Shown: positions 54,524 to 63,705 of the stretch, in pieces
Numbering within the stretch: position 1 is the stretch's first letter
Layout: each line of letters begins with the position of its first letter
Assembly: GCA_937898685.1 (NCBI GenBank)
Contig: CALEJT010000089.1
Coordinates: 21,033 to 85,032 of the forward strand
Direction: 5' to 3'
Length of the DNA: 64,000 nt
DNA from: an uncultured Gammaproteobacteria bacterium
GTDB lineage: Bacteria; Pseudomonadota; Gammaproteobacteria; Pseudomonadales; Pseudohongiellaceae
Made by a program: the position numbers and the translations under genes
The notes under the pieces: model-generated
What the model saw: the letters and a program-made list of their open reading frames with translations, nothing else
Databases searched by the model: none
Told to the model about the DNA's origin: nothing

Positions 54524-55417
54524 ATGGCCATCGGTTGGTACCCGGGCCACATGCACAAGGCCCGCAATGATATCACACAGGCTCTGAAGGGGGTCGACGC
54601 GGTCCTGGAGCTGGTCGACGCCCGGCTGCCCTACGCCAGCGAAAACCCGCTTCTGAACCGTCTCATCGGCTCTCTGAAACGGTTGCGCCTGATGACTAAG
54701 GCGGATCTGGCCGATCCTGCCATCACGAAAATGTGGGAAGAGCACTACGCCAAGCAGGGGATTTCCACCCTACTGGTGGAGAAGGACGATCAGAAAATTG
54801 CCAAACAGATACTGAATTTCCTGCACGCGGAACTACCACCACGCACGAGCCGCCCGAACCGGGTGATGATCGTGGGCATCCCCAACGTCGGGAAATCCAC
54901 CCTCACCAACCTCCTCGCCCAGCGCAAACTGGCGAAGGTCGGCAATGAACCGGCGGTGACCAAGGCGAAGCAGGAAATCCGTCTCAGCGCCGACCTGGTG
55001 CTGCTCGACACCCCCGGCATCCTCTGGCCGAAGCTCGAAGACCAACAAGCTGCCTACCGCCTCGCGGCGAGTGGTGCGATCCGCAACACGGCGATCGACC
55101 TCGCCGACATAGGACTCTTCACTGCCGGCTTCCTGGCTCAGCGCTATCCCACGGTGCTGCGCGAACGCTATGGCATCGAAAAACTCGATGTGGAAAACGT
55201 CGAACTCTTGGAAGCGATCGGACGTCGACGCGGTTGTCTCGTGCGTGGCGGCGTCGATCTCACCAAGGCCGGTGAAGCCCTGGTGCAGGATCTGCGCAGC
55301 GGCAAGCTGGGCCGCATCAGTCTGGAAACACCCGATGACATCCCGCCTCCGCCGCAAGAAATAGCCGAGCCGGAATCTGCCCCCGCCTCACCTTCGCTCT
55401 GCGAGGAACAACGATGA
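54524..55417 (+). CDS. ylqF: Ribosome biogenesis GTPase YlqF/RbgA
   Basis: Circularly permuted GTPase that helps mature the 50S subunit. It has 297 residues from the ATG at 54524, with GGAG five bases upstream. The order of motifs is permuted: G4-like MTKADLADP first, then G1 GIPNVGKSTLTNLLA and G3 DTPGILWPK. The start MAIGWYPGHMHKARND is diagnostic. G4 reads TKAD rather than NKAD. Its stop overlaps the cobO start by four bases. Confidence 0.95.
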   Translation: MAIGWYPGHMHKARNDITQALKGVDAVLELVDARLPYASENPLLNRLIGSLKRLRLMTKADLADPAITKMWEEHYAKQGISTLLVEKDDQKIAKQILNFLHAELPPRTSRPNRVMIVGIPNVGKSTLTNLLAQRKLAKVGNEPAVTKAKQEIRLSADLVLLDTPGILWPKLEDQQAAYRLAASGAIRNTAIDLADIGLFTAGFLAQRYPTVLRERYGIEKLDVENVELLEAIGRRRGCLVRGGVDLTKAGEALVQDLRSGKLGRISLETPDDIPPPPQEIAEPESAPASPSLCEEQR

Positions 55418-56013
55418 GCCGCGAAGAGCGCTTCAATGCCGCCATGGAGCGGCAACAGGCCGCTGTACAGGAGTGCATCGCGCAGGCATCGGATGAGCGC
55501 AGCTTGATCGTGCTGCTCACGGGCGACGGCAAGGGCAAGACCAGCTCCGGCTTCGGCATGGTCTTTCGCGCGCTGGGTTACGGGCAGAAAGTCGCCGTCG
55601 TGCAGTTCATCAAGGGCACCCAGCCCTCGGGCGAAGAAATCTTCCTGCGTGAGCGTTTCCCCGAAATTCCCTTCTACCAGATGGGTACGGGCTTCACCTG
55701 GGACACCCAGAACTTTGTCGCCGACCAGGCCGCGGCGCGGCGCACCTGGGAGCAGGCTCTGAAACTCTTGCAACGCGACGATCTCGATCTCCTGTTGCTC
55801 GACGAGCTCACCTACATGCTCGCCTACAAGTTTCTCGATGAAGACGAAGTGCTCACCGCGCTGCGCGAACGAGCGCCGCAATTGAGTGTGATCGTCACCG
55901 GACGTGGTGGCGGTACGGCGCTACGCGAGCTCGCCGATACCGTCAGCGAAGTGAAGAACCACAAGCACGCATTCGACGCCGGCATCAAGGCGCGCAAAGG
56001 CGTCGACTACTAG
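55414..56013 (+). CDS. cobO: Corrinoid adenosyltransferase (CobO/BtuR family)
   Basis: Transfers the 5'-deoxyadenosyl group of ATP to cob(I)alamin or cob(I)yrinate diamide. It has 199 residues. The P-loop is LLTGDGKGKTSSGFG, and the C-terminal hallmark is VTGRGGGTALRELAD followed by HAFDAGIKARKGVDY. No other cobalamin gene and no cobalamin riboswitch are nearby, so it may serve salvage of imported corrinoid. It is translationally coupled to ylqF. Confidence 0.94.
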   Translation: MSREERFNAAMERQQAAVQECIAQASDERSLIVLLTGDGKGKTSSGFGMVFRALGYGQKVAVVQFIKGTQPSGEEIFLRERFPEIPFYQMGTGFTWDTQNFVADQAAARRTWEQALKLLQRDDLDLLLLDELTYMLAYKFLDEDEVLTALRERAPQLSVIVTGRGGGTALRELADTVSEVKNHKHAFDAGIKARKGVDY

Positions 56014-56066
56014 GCACCCTGCCATTACCATGCGCGCTTTTTTCGTAGTGCAGGAGAGGAACGCTC

Positions 56067-58928
56067 TTGAGCCGAGGAACAGCGCAGAATTACGTCGTCG
56101 GTCAACGCTTCATCTGTGATGCCGAGCCCGAGCTGGGTCTGGGGCAGGTCATCGAAGTCAGTCACCGCACCCTGACCCTCGCCTTCATGGCCAGTGAAAC
56201 CACGCGGCAGTACGCCATGAGCAACTCGCCGCTCACCCGTGTCAGCTTCGAACCGGGCGATCAGGTCAAGGACCGTCGCCAGAACGACTGGGAAGTACTG
56301 GGGGTGAAGCAACGCGAAGGTCTTTTCGTCTACCAGGTGCGCAATGCGCAGGGCGAAGAGCGTGAACTGCTCGAAACCGATCTCGCCGCCCAACTCAGTC
56401 TGAGTCAGCCGCTCAAACGCCTGCTGACACTGCAGAACGAAAGCGCCTCGTGGTTCCAACTGCGCCGCGCCGCCCTCGACGCGCAGGTGTTCATCGACAG
56501 CTCCACCCTGCTCGGTCTCTGCAGCGCTCGCACCGACCTCTTGCTGCACCAGATCTACATCGCGCACGAAGTGGCGAAGCGTCCAGCACCGCGCGTGCTG
56601 CTCAGCGATGAAGTGGGCTTGGGTAAGACCATCGAAGCCGGCCTGATCCTGCAACAGCAGTTGTTCAGTGGTTTGGCGCGCCGCGTGCTCATCGTGGTGC
56701 CGGATTCGCTCGTGCATCAGTGGCTGGTGGAACTGCTGCGCCGCTTCAACCTGCGCTTCACCATCCTCGACGAAGAGCGCTGTCAGGCGCTCACCGAAGT
56801 GCATCGCGCCGACAACCCCTTCGACAGCGAACAGCTCGTGCTGTGCAGCCGGCAGTTCCTGACGCAGAGCGTGGGGTGGTCCGATCTCGCGCTGCAGAGC
56901 CGTTGGGATCTCCTGATCCTCGACGAAGCGCATCACGTGCTGCTGAGCGACGATGCCGACGAACCGGCCCTGATCGCACGCTTCGCCGAAACCATTCCCG
57001 GCGTATTGCTGCTGACTGCAACACCCGACCAACTCGGCATGGATTCCTACTTCGAGCTGTTGCAGCTGCTCGATCCGCAGCGCTTCCATTCGCTCGAAGC
57101 CTTTCAGGAAGAACAGCACCACTATCAGGCCTTGGCCGATCTGCTCGATCCGCTGCTCGGCTATGCCAAGCTCGACTCCGAGGCGCGCCGCAACTTGCTC
57201 GAGTCCTTGGCGCCCTTCGCCACCGACGACGATCTGCGTGCACGCATCGGCGCCTTGGAAGCGGGTGATGAAGCCTCTTTGACTTCACTCAGTCGTCAAT
57301 TGCTCGATGCCCTGCTCGATCGTCACGGCACCGGCCGCATCGTGTTCCGTAACACACGCCGTCAGGTGAGCGGTTTCCCGGCGCGTCGTCTGCACGAATA
57401 CGCCTTGCCGTTGCCCGAGGAATACGCCGAACACGCCAGCTCGCTCGCGCCTGAACTGAGTGCGCTCACCGACGATGCCTGGATCCGCCTCGATCCGCGC
57501 GCCAACTGGCTCTACGAACTCCTGCGCCAGCATCGCAGCGAGAAATTCCTCTTGATCTGCCACAACCGCGCCACGGCGGAAAGCCTCGAGGCATGGCTGG
57601 GTCTGCACAAAGGTGTGCCAAGTGCGGTGTTCCACGAAGGATTGACCCTGATCGAACGCGACCGCGCCGCCGCCTATTTCGCCGAACGCGAAGACGGCGC
57701 CCAGATTCTGGTGTGTTCGGAAATCGGCAGCGAAGGCCGCAACTTCCAGTTCAGCCATCACCTCGTGCTGTTCGATCTGCCACCACATCCCGACCTGCTC
57801 GAACAGCGCATCGGCCGTCTCGACCGCATTGGTCAGCGACACGAGATCCAGTTGCACGTGCCCTACTTCGAGCACAGCGCGAGTGCAGTGATGTTGCAGC
57901 TCTATCGCACCATCGGCCTCTTCGACGCACCGAACCCGGTGGCCGCGCAGGTCTGTCATGACCTGCACGCCGCGATCGATGCCGCCGTCGCGCAGCCCAC
58001 TGACGATGCAGCGCTGCAACAGCTGCTGAGTGATGCGAAGAAGCGCAACGCAGAACTCCTGGCCCTGCATCTCGCCGGCCGCGACCGTCTGCTCGAACTC
58101 AATTCCTGCCGCGTCGACGTGGCGCAAGCCCTCGTCGAAAAGCTGCGCGAACTCGAAACCGCCAGCAATCCGGATGCCTTCCTGCAGCAGGTCTTCTCCA
58201 GCTACGGCCTCGACGCCGACACCGGTCCGCACGATACGCGCATGGTGCAACCTTCGGACGACATGCTGGTGGAATCCTTCCCACTGATTCCCGACGAAGG
58301 TCTCACCTACACGCTCGATCGTGCACAGGCGCTGCGGCGTGACGACCTGCCCTTCGTCACCTGGCTGCATCCGCTCGTGCTGCAGAGCCTCGACCTCGTG
58401 CTGCAGGATCACCGCGGCAAGAGCACGGTGGGTCTGTTGCGTGACAAGCGTCTTTCCGCGGGCACTCTGGTGCTCGAAAGCCTCTACCGCGTGACCGTAC
58501 CGGCACCGCCGCAGCTGCAGGCCAAACGTTGGTTCCCCACCACCGTATTGCGCAGCGTGGTGGATTCGCAGAAACGCAGCATCGGTCGCTCACTCACTGC
58601 CGAACAGCTCGACACCCGCACACAGCCGCTCGACCGTCAGCACGTGCGTACCTTGGTGAACGAACAACGTCCGCTGATCCAGGTGCTTGCGCGTCTCGGC
58701 AAGCAGGTGGTGGACAAACAACTGCCGGCACTGATCGAAGAAAAGACGGCTGCGATGCAGGCGGAACTGAGCGCGGAGCTGGAACGTCTGCGCGCATTGC
58801 GCGCGGTGAATCCGCAGGTGCGCCAGGAAGAGCTGGATTATCTGGAGCGGCAGCGCGAAGAACTGACCAAGAGCTTCGCCGCCGCCACCGTGCAGCTCGA
58901 AGCCTTGCGGTTGGTATTGGCGGTCTGA
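56067..58928 (+). CDS. rapA: RNA polymerase-associated helicase RapA
   Basis: SNF2-family ATPase that recycles RNA polymerase. It has 953 residues from a TTG at 56067, preceded by CAGGAGAGGA. The N-terminal Tudor-like domains bind polymerase (VGQRFICDAEPELGLGQVIE). Walker A is DEVGLGKTIEAGLIL and the DEAH box LLILDEAHHVLL. The helicase C-terminal motifs include CSEIGSEGRNFQFSHHLVLF and QRIGRLDRIGQRHEI, followed by the RapA-specific C-terminal domain. E. coli RapA has 968 residues. Confidence 0.97.
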   Translation: MSRGTAQNYVVGQRFICDAEPELGLGQVIEVSHRTLTLAFMASETTRQYAMSNSPLTRVSFEPGDQVKDRRQNDWEVLGVKQREGLFVYQVRNAQGEERELLETDLAAQLSLSQPLKRLLTLQNESASWFQLRRAALDAQVFIDSSTLLGLCSARTDLLLHQIYIAHEVAKRPAPRVLLSDEVGLGKTIEAGLILQQQLFSGLARRVLIVVPDSLVHQWLVELLRRFNLRFTILDEERCQALTEVHRADNPFDSEQLVLCSRQFLTQSVGWSDLALQSRWDLLILDEAHHVLLSDDADEPALIARFAETIPGVLLLTATPDQLGMDSYFELLQLLDPQRFHSLEAFQEEQHHYQALADLLDPLLGYAKLDSEARRNLLESLAPFATDDDLRARIGALEAGDEASLTSLSRQLLDALLDRHGTGRIVFRNTRRQVSGFPARRLHEYALPLPEEYAEHASSLAPELSALTDDAWIRLDPRANWLYELLRQHRSEKFLLICHNRATAESLEAWLGLHKGVPSAVFHEGLTLIERDRAAAYFAEREDGAQILVCSEIGSEGRNFQFSHHLVLFDLPPHPDLLEQRIGRLDRIGQRHEIQLHVPYFEHSASAVMLQLYRTIGLFDAPNPVAAQVCHDLHAAIDAAVAQPTDDAALQQLLSDAKKRNAELLALHLAGRDRLLELNSCRVDVAQALVEKLRELETASNPDAFLQQVFSSYGLDADTGPHDTRMVQPSDDMLVESFPLIPDEGLTYTLDRAQALRRDDLPFVTWLHPLVLQSLDLVLQDHRGKSTVGLLRDKRLSAGTLVLESLYRVTVPAPPQLQAKRWFPTTVLRSVVDSQKRSIGRSLTAEQLDTRTQPLDRQHVRTLVNEQRPLIQVLARLGKQVVDKQLPALIEEKTAAMQAELSAELERLRALRAVNPQVRQEELDYLERQREELTKSFAAATVQLEALRLVLAV

Positions 58929-58974
58929 GTCAGATCATCGTCATCACGCTGGCCTGAAAACACACCTTGTTTTT

Positions 58975-59025
58975 CCCCTACCGCGAACGGCTCGCCAGCT
59001 GCGGCGAGCCCGCCGCGGTGAGGGG
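58975..59025. repeat. Nested 51-base stem-loop between convergent rapA and vat-like genes
   Basis: The outer arms CCCCTACCGCG (58975-58985) and CGCGGTGAGGGG (59014-59025) pair with one bulged G. The inner arms GGCTCGCC (58989-58996) and GGCGAGCC (59003-59010) pair perfectly around a six-base loop. There is no downstream T-run on either strand, so this is REP-like rather than an ordinary terminator. Confidence 0.65.
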
Positions 59026-59106
59026 CATCGAGTTCCAATCGCCTTGCCCCATGCTGCCAATATCAACGGCAGCAGCTTGCTTCTCCTGCTGCGGGCGATC
59101 TGGGAT

Positions 59107-59763
59107 TCACGCTTTGGGAGCCACCGCAGCCAAGGCGTCGACCTCACCGCCGACGATCTTGTCCAAGTGTTGCGTCAGGTGTGCGATGGGCCAATCCCAC
59201 CACTTGATCTCCAGGAGTTTGGCAATGACTTCGGAACTGAAGCGCTGCTTGATCACCTGCGCCGGATTGCCGCCGACGATCGTATAGGGTGGCACATCCT
59301 TCACCACCACCGAGCGTGCCGCGACGATGGCGCCATCGCCGATCTTCACTCCCGGCATGATCAAGGTGTCGTAACCAATCCACACGTCATTGCCGATCAC
59401 CGTGTCGCCCTTGTAGGGAAGGTCGGCCAGCGTCGGCATCACCTTTTCCCAGCCGTTACCGAAAATCTGAAAGGGATAGGTGGAGATGCCACCAAGCTTG
59501 TGGTTCGCTCCATTCATGATGAACTTCACGCCCCGCGCGATCGCGCAGAACTTGCCGATGATCAGGCGATCGCCGATGAAGTCGTAGTGGTAGAGAACGT
59601 TCCGTTCGAAATTTTCCGAATCTTCCGGATCGTCGTAATAGGTGTAGTCACCGATCTCGATGTTGGGTGACTTCACGGTGTTCTTGATGAAGCAGACCTG
59701 CGGAAAGCCTGCCATCGGATGAGGGTTCTGGGGATTGGGACCGTGCAACGCTCGTTCCTCCAT
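59107..59763 (-). CDS. Vat-family (xenobiotic) O-acetyltransferase, left-handed beta-helix
   Basis: 218 residues. The N terminus (GPNPQNPHPMAG, then VCFIKNTVKSPNIEIGDYTY) and the hexapeptide-repeat core (GDTVIGNDVWIGYDTLIMPGV, then VGGNPAQVIKQRF, then WWDWP) follow streptogramin A acetyltransferases of the Vat type very closely. The presumed catalytic histidine is His88 in FIMNGANHKLGG. It would use acetyl-CoA in the cytoplasm. Whether it acetylates streptogramins or another natural substrate cannot be read from sequence. It is a single gene, convergent with rapA, and no transposon is nearby. Confidence 0.88.
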   Translation of the reverse strand: MEERALHGPNPQNPHPMAGFPQVCFIKNTVKSPNIEIGDYTYYDDPEDSENFERNVLYHYDFIGDRLIIGKFCAIARGVKFIMNGANHKLGGISTYPFQIFGNGWEKVMPTLADLPYKGDTVIGNDVWIGYDTLIMPGVKIGDGAIVAARSVVVKDVPPYTIVGGNPAQVIKQRFSSEVIAKLLEIKWWDWPIAHLTQHLDKIVGGEVDALAAVAPKA

Positions 59764-60082
59764 GCTACTTGCGAAGGCGGTGATTCTGGCATGGCCTGAC
59801 TGGAAAGCGGAGTTTGCAGCAGTATTCGCTGCAACGCATAGGCTTCATGACTGGGCCAGTACCTGATCACCGGCCAATCCAGACACTCGCAGAGCACGTA
59901 CACCGTGTCTTGCCATGCTGGAGACAATGCGTCGACCACTTCTCGAGAAGTTCCCAATTCCCCGACATTTGTCGGGAATCGGCGAGTCAACGGCCTCAGC
60001 GCCGGGCCAAAAGCGTGGTCTGCCTGGGCCATTTGGGCTAGCATGGCGCCCCTGAAATTTCCCTCACAAGGTGAACTCCCGC
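59764..60082. other. 319-base region between divergent vat-like and M16C genes
   Basis: It must contain both promoters, but none is convincing. A hairpin CCCGAC / GTCGGG with loop ATTT lies at 59961-59976. A 123-codon minus-strand frame (59673-60044, ATG preceded by AGGGG) crosses most of it and overlaps the start of the vat-like gene by about 90 bases. It resembles no family I know and is probably not a gene, though a degenerate coding remnant is possible. Confidence 0.45.
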
Positions 60083-63049
60083 ATGCAGTCGAACGGTATC
60101 GAGTCCGCCCCGCGCGCCACGAGCGCCGGTGCCTCCGCGCCCTTCCTCCTCAAACGCAGCCGTTTTCTCCCCACGCTCAACCTCACGGTCGAGGAATACG
60201 AACATCTCCGCACCGGCGCCGTGCATTTCCACTTCGCCAGCGACAATCCCGAAAACGTCTTCCTGGTGGCGCTGCGTACAGTGCCGATGGATTCCACCGG
60301 TGTGGCCCACATCCTCGAACACACGGCTCTGTGCGGTAGCCGCCGTTTCCCGGTGCGCGATCCCTTCTTCATGATGATTCGGCGCTCCATGAACACGTTC
60401 ATGAACGCCTTCACCAGCAGTGACTGGACCGCCTATCCCTTCGCCAGTCAGAACCGCAAGGACTTCAACAACCTGCTCGAGGTCTATCTCGATGCGGTGT
60501 TCTTCTCCAATCTGGACGAACTCGACTTCGCGCAGGAAGGTCATCGACTCGAGTTTCAGCAGCCGGACAATCCTGACAGCCCGCTGGAATACAAGGGCGT
60601 CGTATTCAATGAAATGAAGGGCGCGATGAGCTCGCCCAACAGCTACATCTGGCAGCTCCTGAGTGCCGAGCTCTTTCCCACCACCACCTATCACTACAAC
60701 AGTGGTGGTGAACCGACCTGCATTCCTGATCTCACCTACGAGCAGCTCAAGAACTTCTATCGCACGCACTATCACCCGAGCAACGCCATCTTCATGACCT
60801 TTGGCGACATTCCGGCGCACGAGCATCAGCAGCGTTTCGAAGAGCTCGTGCTGCGCGAATTCGACAAGCTCGACGTGCACATCGCCGTGGGTGACGAACA
60901 GCGTTTCGAGGCACCGCGCCGCGTCAGCGCCACCTATCCGCTCGACGAGCAGGAAGTGGAAAACAAGAGCCACGTCATCGTCGCCTGGTTGCTCGGCAAG
61001 AGCACCAATCTCGAAGATCTCTACAAGGCACAGCTCCTGAGTTCGGTACTGCTCGACAACAGCGCCAGCCCGCTCTTGCACGCGCTGGAAACGAGTGAAC
61101 TGGGTCGTTCGCCCTCGCCGCTCTGCGGCCTCGAAGATTCCTATCGCGAGATGAGCTTCATCTGCGGTCTCGAAGGTTGCGGCACCGACAGCGTGGAGGC
61201 GGTCGAAGCCTTGGTGCTCGATACGCTGCGCAAGGTCGCCGAAGAAGGCATCGCACAGGACAAGGTCGAAGCCGCCCTGCATGCCCTCGAACTGCACGCG
61301 CGCGAAATCAGCGGCGACTCCTATCCCTATGGCTTGCAGCTGATTCTGTCGGCACTTTCCACTGCGACACATCGCGGCGATCCGATCGAATTGCTCGACA
61401 TCGACCCGGTGCTGGAAAAACTGAGTCAGGACATCAAGGATCGCGACTACATCCCGCGCCTCATCCGCGAGCTGTTGCTCGACAACCCGCATCGCCTCAC
61501 GCTCGCCGTGCATCCCGATCCGCAGTTGAGCGAGAAACAGGCGCAGGCAGAACGCGAGAAGCTGGAGCGCATCAAGGCCGAGCTCAGCGATGAGGCCAAA
61601 CAGGAAATCGTGCAGCGCGCACTTGCCCTGCAGGAACGTCAGAATAAGACTCCCGACGCTTCCATTCTGCCGAAGGTGGAACTGAGCGACGTGCCGGCCG
61701 ACATCAAATGGCCCGAACCCACGCGTCACACGCTGCGCACGGCCGCCGGTGAACTCAAGGTGACGAGCTACGCGCAAGGCACCAACGGCTTGAGCTATCA
61801 GCAAGTGGTACTCGACCTGCCCAAGCTCGACGAAGAACAGGTGCACCTGCTTCCCTACTACACCTCCTGCATGTCGGAAGTGGGCATCGGCTCGCGTTCT
61901 TATCTCGACATTCAAGAACTGCAGGCCGCGGTATCGGGTGGGGTGAACGTCTACACCTCGATGCGCAACAAGGTCGGCACCGAGCAGGATGTGCAGGGTT
62001 ATCTGGTCGTGTCGAGCAAGGCGCTCTATCGCAAGCAGCAGGAACTGACGCAGCTGTTGCACGACACGCTGTACGGTTGCCGCTTCGATGAACACGAACG
62101 CATTCAGGAATTGATGCAACAGATCCTGGGCCGCAAGGAACAGAGCATCACCAACCAAGGCCACAGTCTGGCGATGGGAGTGGCCTGCGCGCGCATGAGC
62201 CCGCTGTCGTGGTTGAGCTACAACTCCGGCGGCCTCGAAGGCATTCGTCAGCTCAAGCAGTTGGTGAAGAGCCTGGAAGATCCGACGCAGCTGCGCGAAT
62301 TTGCCGCCAAGCTCGCGGCCACTCACGAAGCCGTGTTGCAGGGCACGCCGCAGTTCCTGTTGATCGCAGAAGAAAACGAGAACCCGGTATTGATGAACGC
62401 GCTCGACAAGGTGTGGCGCGACGAAACTGGCCGAGTGATGACGACGCCCTTTGCCCTGCCGCATCTGCGCGAGTCCACGCACGAAGCCTGGCTCACCAGC
62501 ACTCAGGTGAACTTCTGCGCCATGGCCTTCCCCACCGTGACGCCGCCGCATCCCGACGCCGCCGCGTTGACGGTATTGGCGGGCTTCCTGCGCAATGGGT
62601 TTCTGCATCGCGCCATCCGCGAACAGGGTGGCGCCTACGGTGGCGGAGCCACGCAGGATTCGGGAACGGCGTCATTCCGTTTCTATTCCTACCGCGATCC
62701 GCGTCTGTCCGACACGCTCGACGATTTCCGTCGTTCGATCGATTGGATGCTGAGCAACAACCACGAATACAGCCAGCTCGAGGAAGCCATCCTCGGCGTG
62801 ATCTCGAGCCTCGACAAACCGGCCTCTCCTGCCGGCACGGCGAAGCACGCCTTCCACAACGAGTTGTTCGGTCGTGGCAAGGAAGAACGCGCCGCATTCC
62901 GCCGTCAGGTGCTCGAGGTGAGCATCGACCAGCTCAAGGAAGTCACGGCACGCTATCTGGATCCGGACAAGGCAAGCATCGGCATCGTGAGCAACAAGAG
63001 CCGGCAGCAGGAGCTGGAGAAGCTCGGTCTGGAGTTGCGTCAGTTGTAA
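60083..63049 (+). CDS. M16C metalloprotease (PreP/presequence-protease-like)
   Basis: 988 residues from the ATG at 60083, with AAGGTGA eight bases upstream. The inverted zinc motif is HILEH (76-80), with the third ligand glutamate expected in the NLLEVYLDAVFF to EGHRLEF region. The C-terminal half contains the substrate-contact Arg/Tyr region FLHRAIREQGGAYGGGA. The layout, two clam-shell halves joined by a linker, fits the M16C branch that degrades unstructured peptides. No signal peptide is visible, so it is probably cytoplasmic. A strong terminator follows. Confidence 0.93.
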   Translation: MQSNGIESAPRATSAGASAPFLLKRSRFLPTLNLTVEEYEHLRTGAVHFHFASDNPENVFLVALRTVPMDSTGVAHILEHTALCGSRRFPVRDPFFMMIRRSMNTFMNAFTSSDWTAYPFASQNRKDFNNLLEVYLDAVFFSNLDELDFAQEGHRLEFQQPDNPDSPLEYKGVVFNEMKGAMSSPNSYIWQLLSAELFPTTTYHYNSGGEPTCIPDLTYEQLKNFYRTHYHPSNAIFMTFGDIPAHEHQQRFEELVLREFDKLDVHIAVGDEQRFEAPRRVSATYPLDEQEVENKSHVIVAWLLGKSTNLEDLYKAQLLSSVLLDNSASPLLHALETSELGRSPSPLCGLEDSYREMSFICGLEGCGTDSVEAVEALVLDTLRKVAEEGIAQDKVEAALHALELHAREISGDSYPYGLQLILSALSTATHRGDPIELLDIDPVLEKLSQDIKDRDYIPRLIRELLLDNPHRLTLAVHPDPQLSEKQAQAEREKLERIKAELSDEAKQEIVQRALALQERQNKTPDASILPKVELSDVPADIKWPEPTRHTLRTAAGELKVTSYAQGTNGLSYQQVVLDLPKLDEEQVHLLPYYTSCMSEVGIGSRSYLDIQELQAAVSGGVNVYTSMRNKVGTEQDVQGYLVVSSKALYRKQQELTQLLHDTLYGCRFDEHERIQELMQQILGRKEQSITNQGHSLAMGVACARMSPLSWLSYNSGGLEGIRQLKQLVKSLEDPTQLREFAAKLAATHEAVLQGTPQFLLIAEENENPVLMNALDKVWRDETGRVMTTPFALPHLRESTHEAWLTSTQVNFCAMAFPTVTPPHPDAAALTVLAGFLRNGFLHRAIREQGGAYGGGATQDSGTASFRFYSYRDPRLSDTLDDFRRSIDWMLSNNHEYSQLEEAILGVISSLDKPASPAGTAKHAFHNELFGRGKEERAAFRRQVLEVSIDQLKEVTARYLDPDKASIGIVSNKSRQQELEKLGLELRQL

Positions 63050-63143
63050 GCGTTGCGCTGGAACTTTGCGAGAAAGGCAGAGTCAGAGCTGATGGAACGG
63101 CGAGTTGTGGTCATTGCGTCGCCTTCCGCTGATTGAACTGAAG

Positions 63144-63174
63144 CCTGGTGGGTTCACGCCCACCAGGTTTTTTT
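63144..63174 (+). terminator. Intrinsic terminator of the M16C gene
   Basis: Perfect nine-base stem CCTGGTGGG / CCCACCAGG with a six-base loop, followed by seven Ts. Confidence 0.96.
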
Positions 63175-63189
63175 ACTCAGTCCCAGGAC

Positions 63190-63705
63190 GTGAACGATTG
63201 CCTTTCGGACAGTTGTAATACGCCGCCCTTGCCCCGTCATCGCCTGCAGCCGGTGACCGCTTCGCAAGTACCCCTTCTGATGTCCTGGTTCCGGGATCGT
63301 GCCGCGCTGCGGCAGTGGAGTCCCTATTGTTCCTTTCCGCTCGATCCAGCGCGTTTTCCCGAGGAGATCGGTTTACCCAGGTTGGCGAGCCGGGCCTTGG
63401 TGGATGCGCGTGGGACCTTGTTGGGGTTCGGGCAGTATTCGGCCTTCCAGGAGTGTTGCCATCTGAGTCACCTGGTCATCGCGCCGGAACGCCGTGGTCA
63501 GGGGCTCGGGCGTGCCTTGATCCAGCTGCTGGCTGCGGAGGGTACCGCGGCCTTGGGGCTCGATCGTCTTTCGCTCTTCGTGCTGCGCGACAATCTCGCC
63601 GCCCTGCGGCTCTACCTGCGCCTGGGCTTCGATTTTGCGCCCTTCCACGACATCGTCGCCTTGCATGAGGCCAAGATGTATTACCTGCGGCGGGATTGGC
63701 CTTAG
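63190..63705 (+). CDS. GNAT family N-acetyltransferase
   Basis: About 171 residues from a GTG at 63190, 15 bases after the terminator T-run. The start is uncertain: AGGA is only two bases upstream, and a TTG at 63229 is an alternative. The acetyl-CoA-binding motif A is HLVIAPERRGQGLGRALIQ, and the C-terminal motif B region is VLRDNLAALRLYLRLGFDF. It resembles the RimI-like group, but the substrate is unknown. It must have its own promoter, which I cannot place. Confidence 0.85.
   Translation: MNDCLSDSCNTPPLPRHRLQPVTASQVPLLMSWFRDRAALRQWSPYCSFPLDPARFPEEIGLPRLASRALVDARGTLLGFGQYSAFQECCHLSHLVIAPERRGQGLGRALIQLLAAEGTAALGLDRLSLFVLRDNLAALRLYLRLGFDFAPFHDIVALHEAKMYYLRRDWP

Noticed and set aside
54694..54720. 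TKAD instead of NKAD in the YlqF G4 motif as a sign of lost function
   Set aside because: The remaining G1 and G3 motifs are intact, and Thr at this place is, as far as I recall, not rare among proteobacterial YlqF proteins.
59673..60044. 123-codon minus-strand frame upstream of the vat-like gene
   Set aside because: Overlaps the vat-like start by about 90 bases and has no recognisable domain. Kept only as a possible remnant in the intergenic note.
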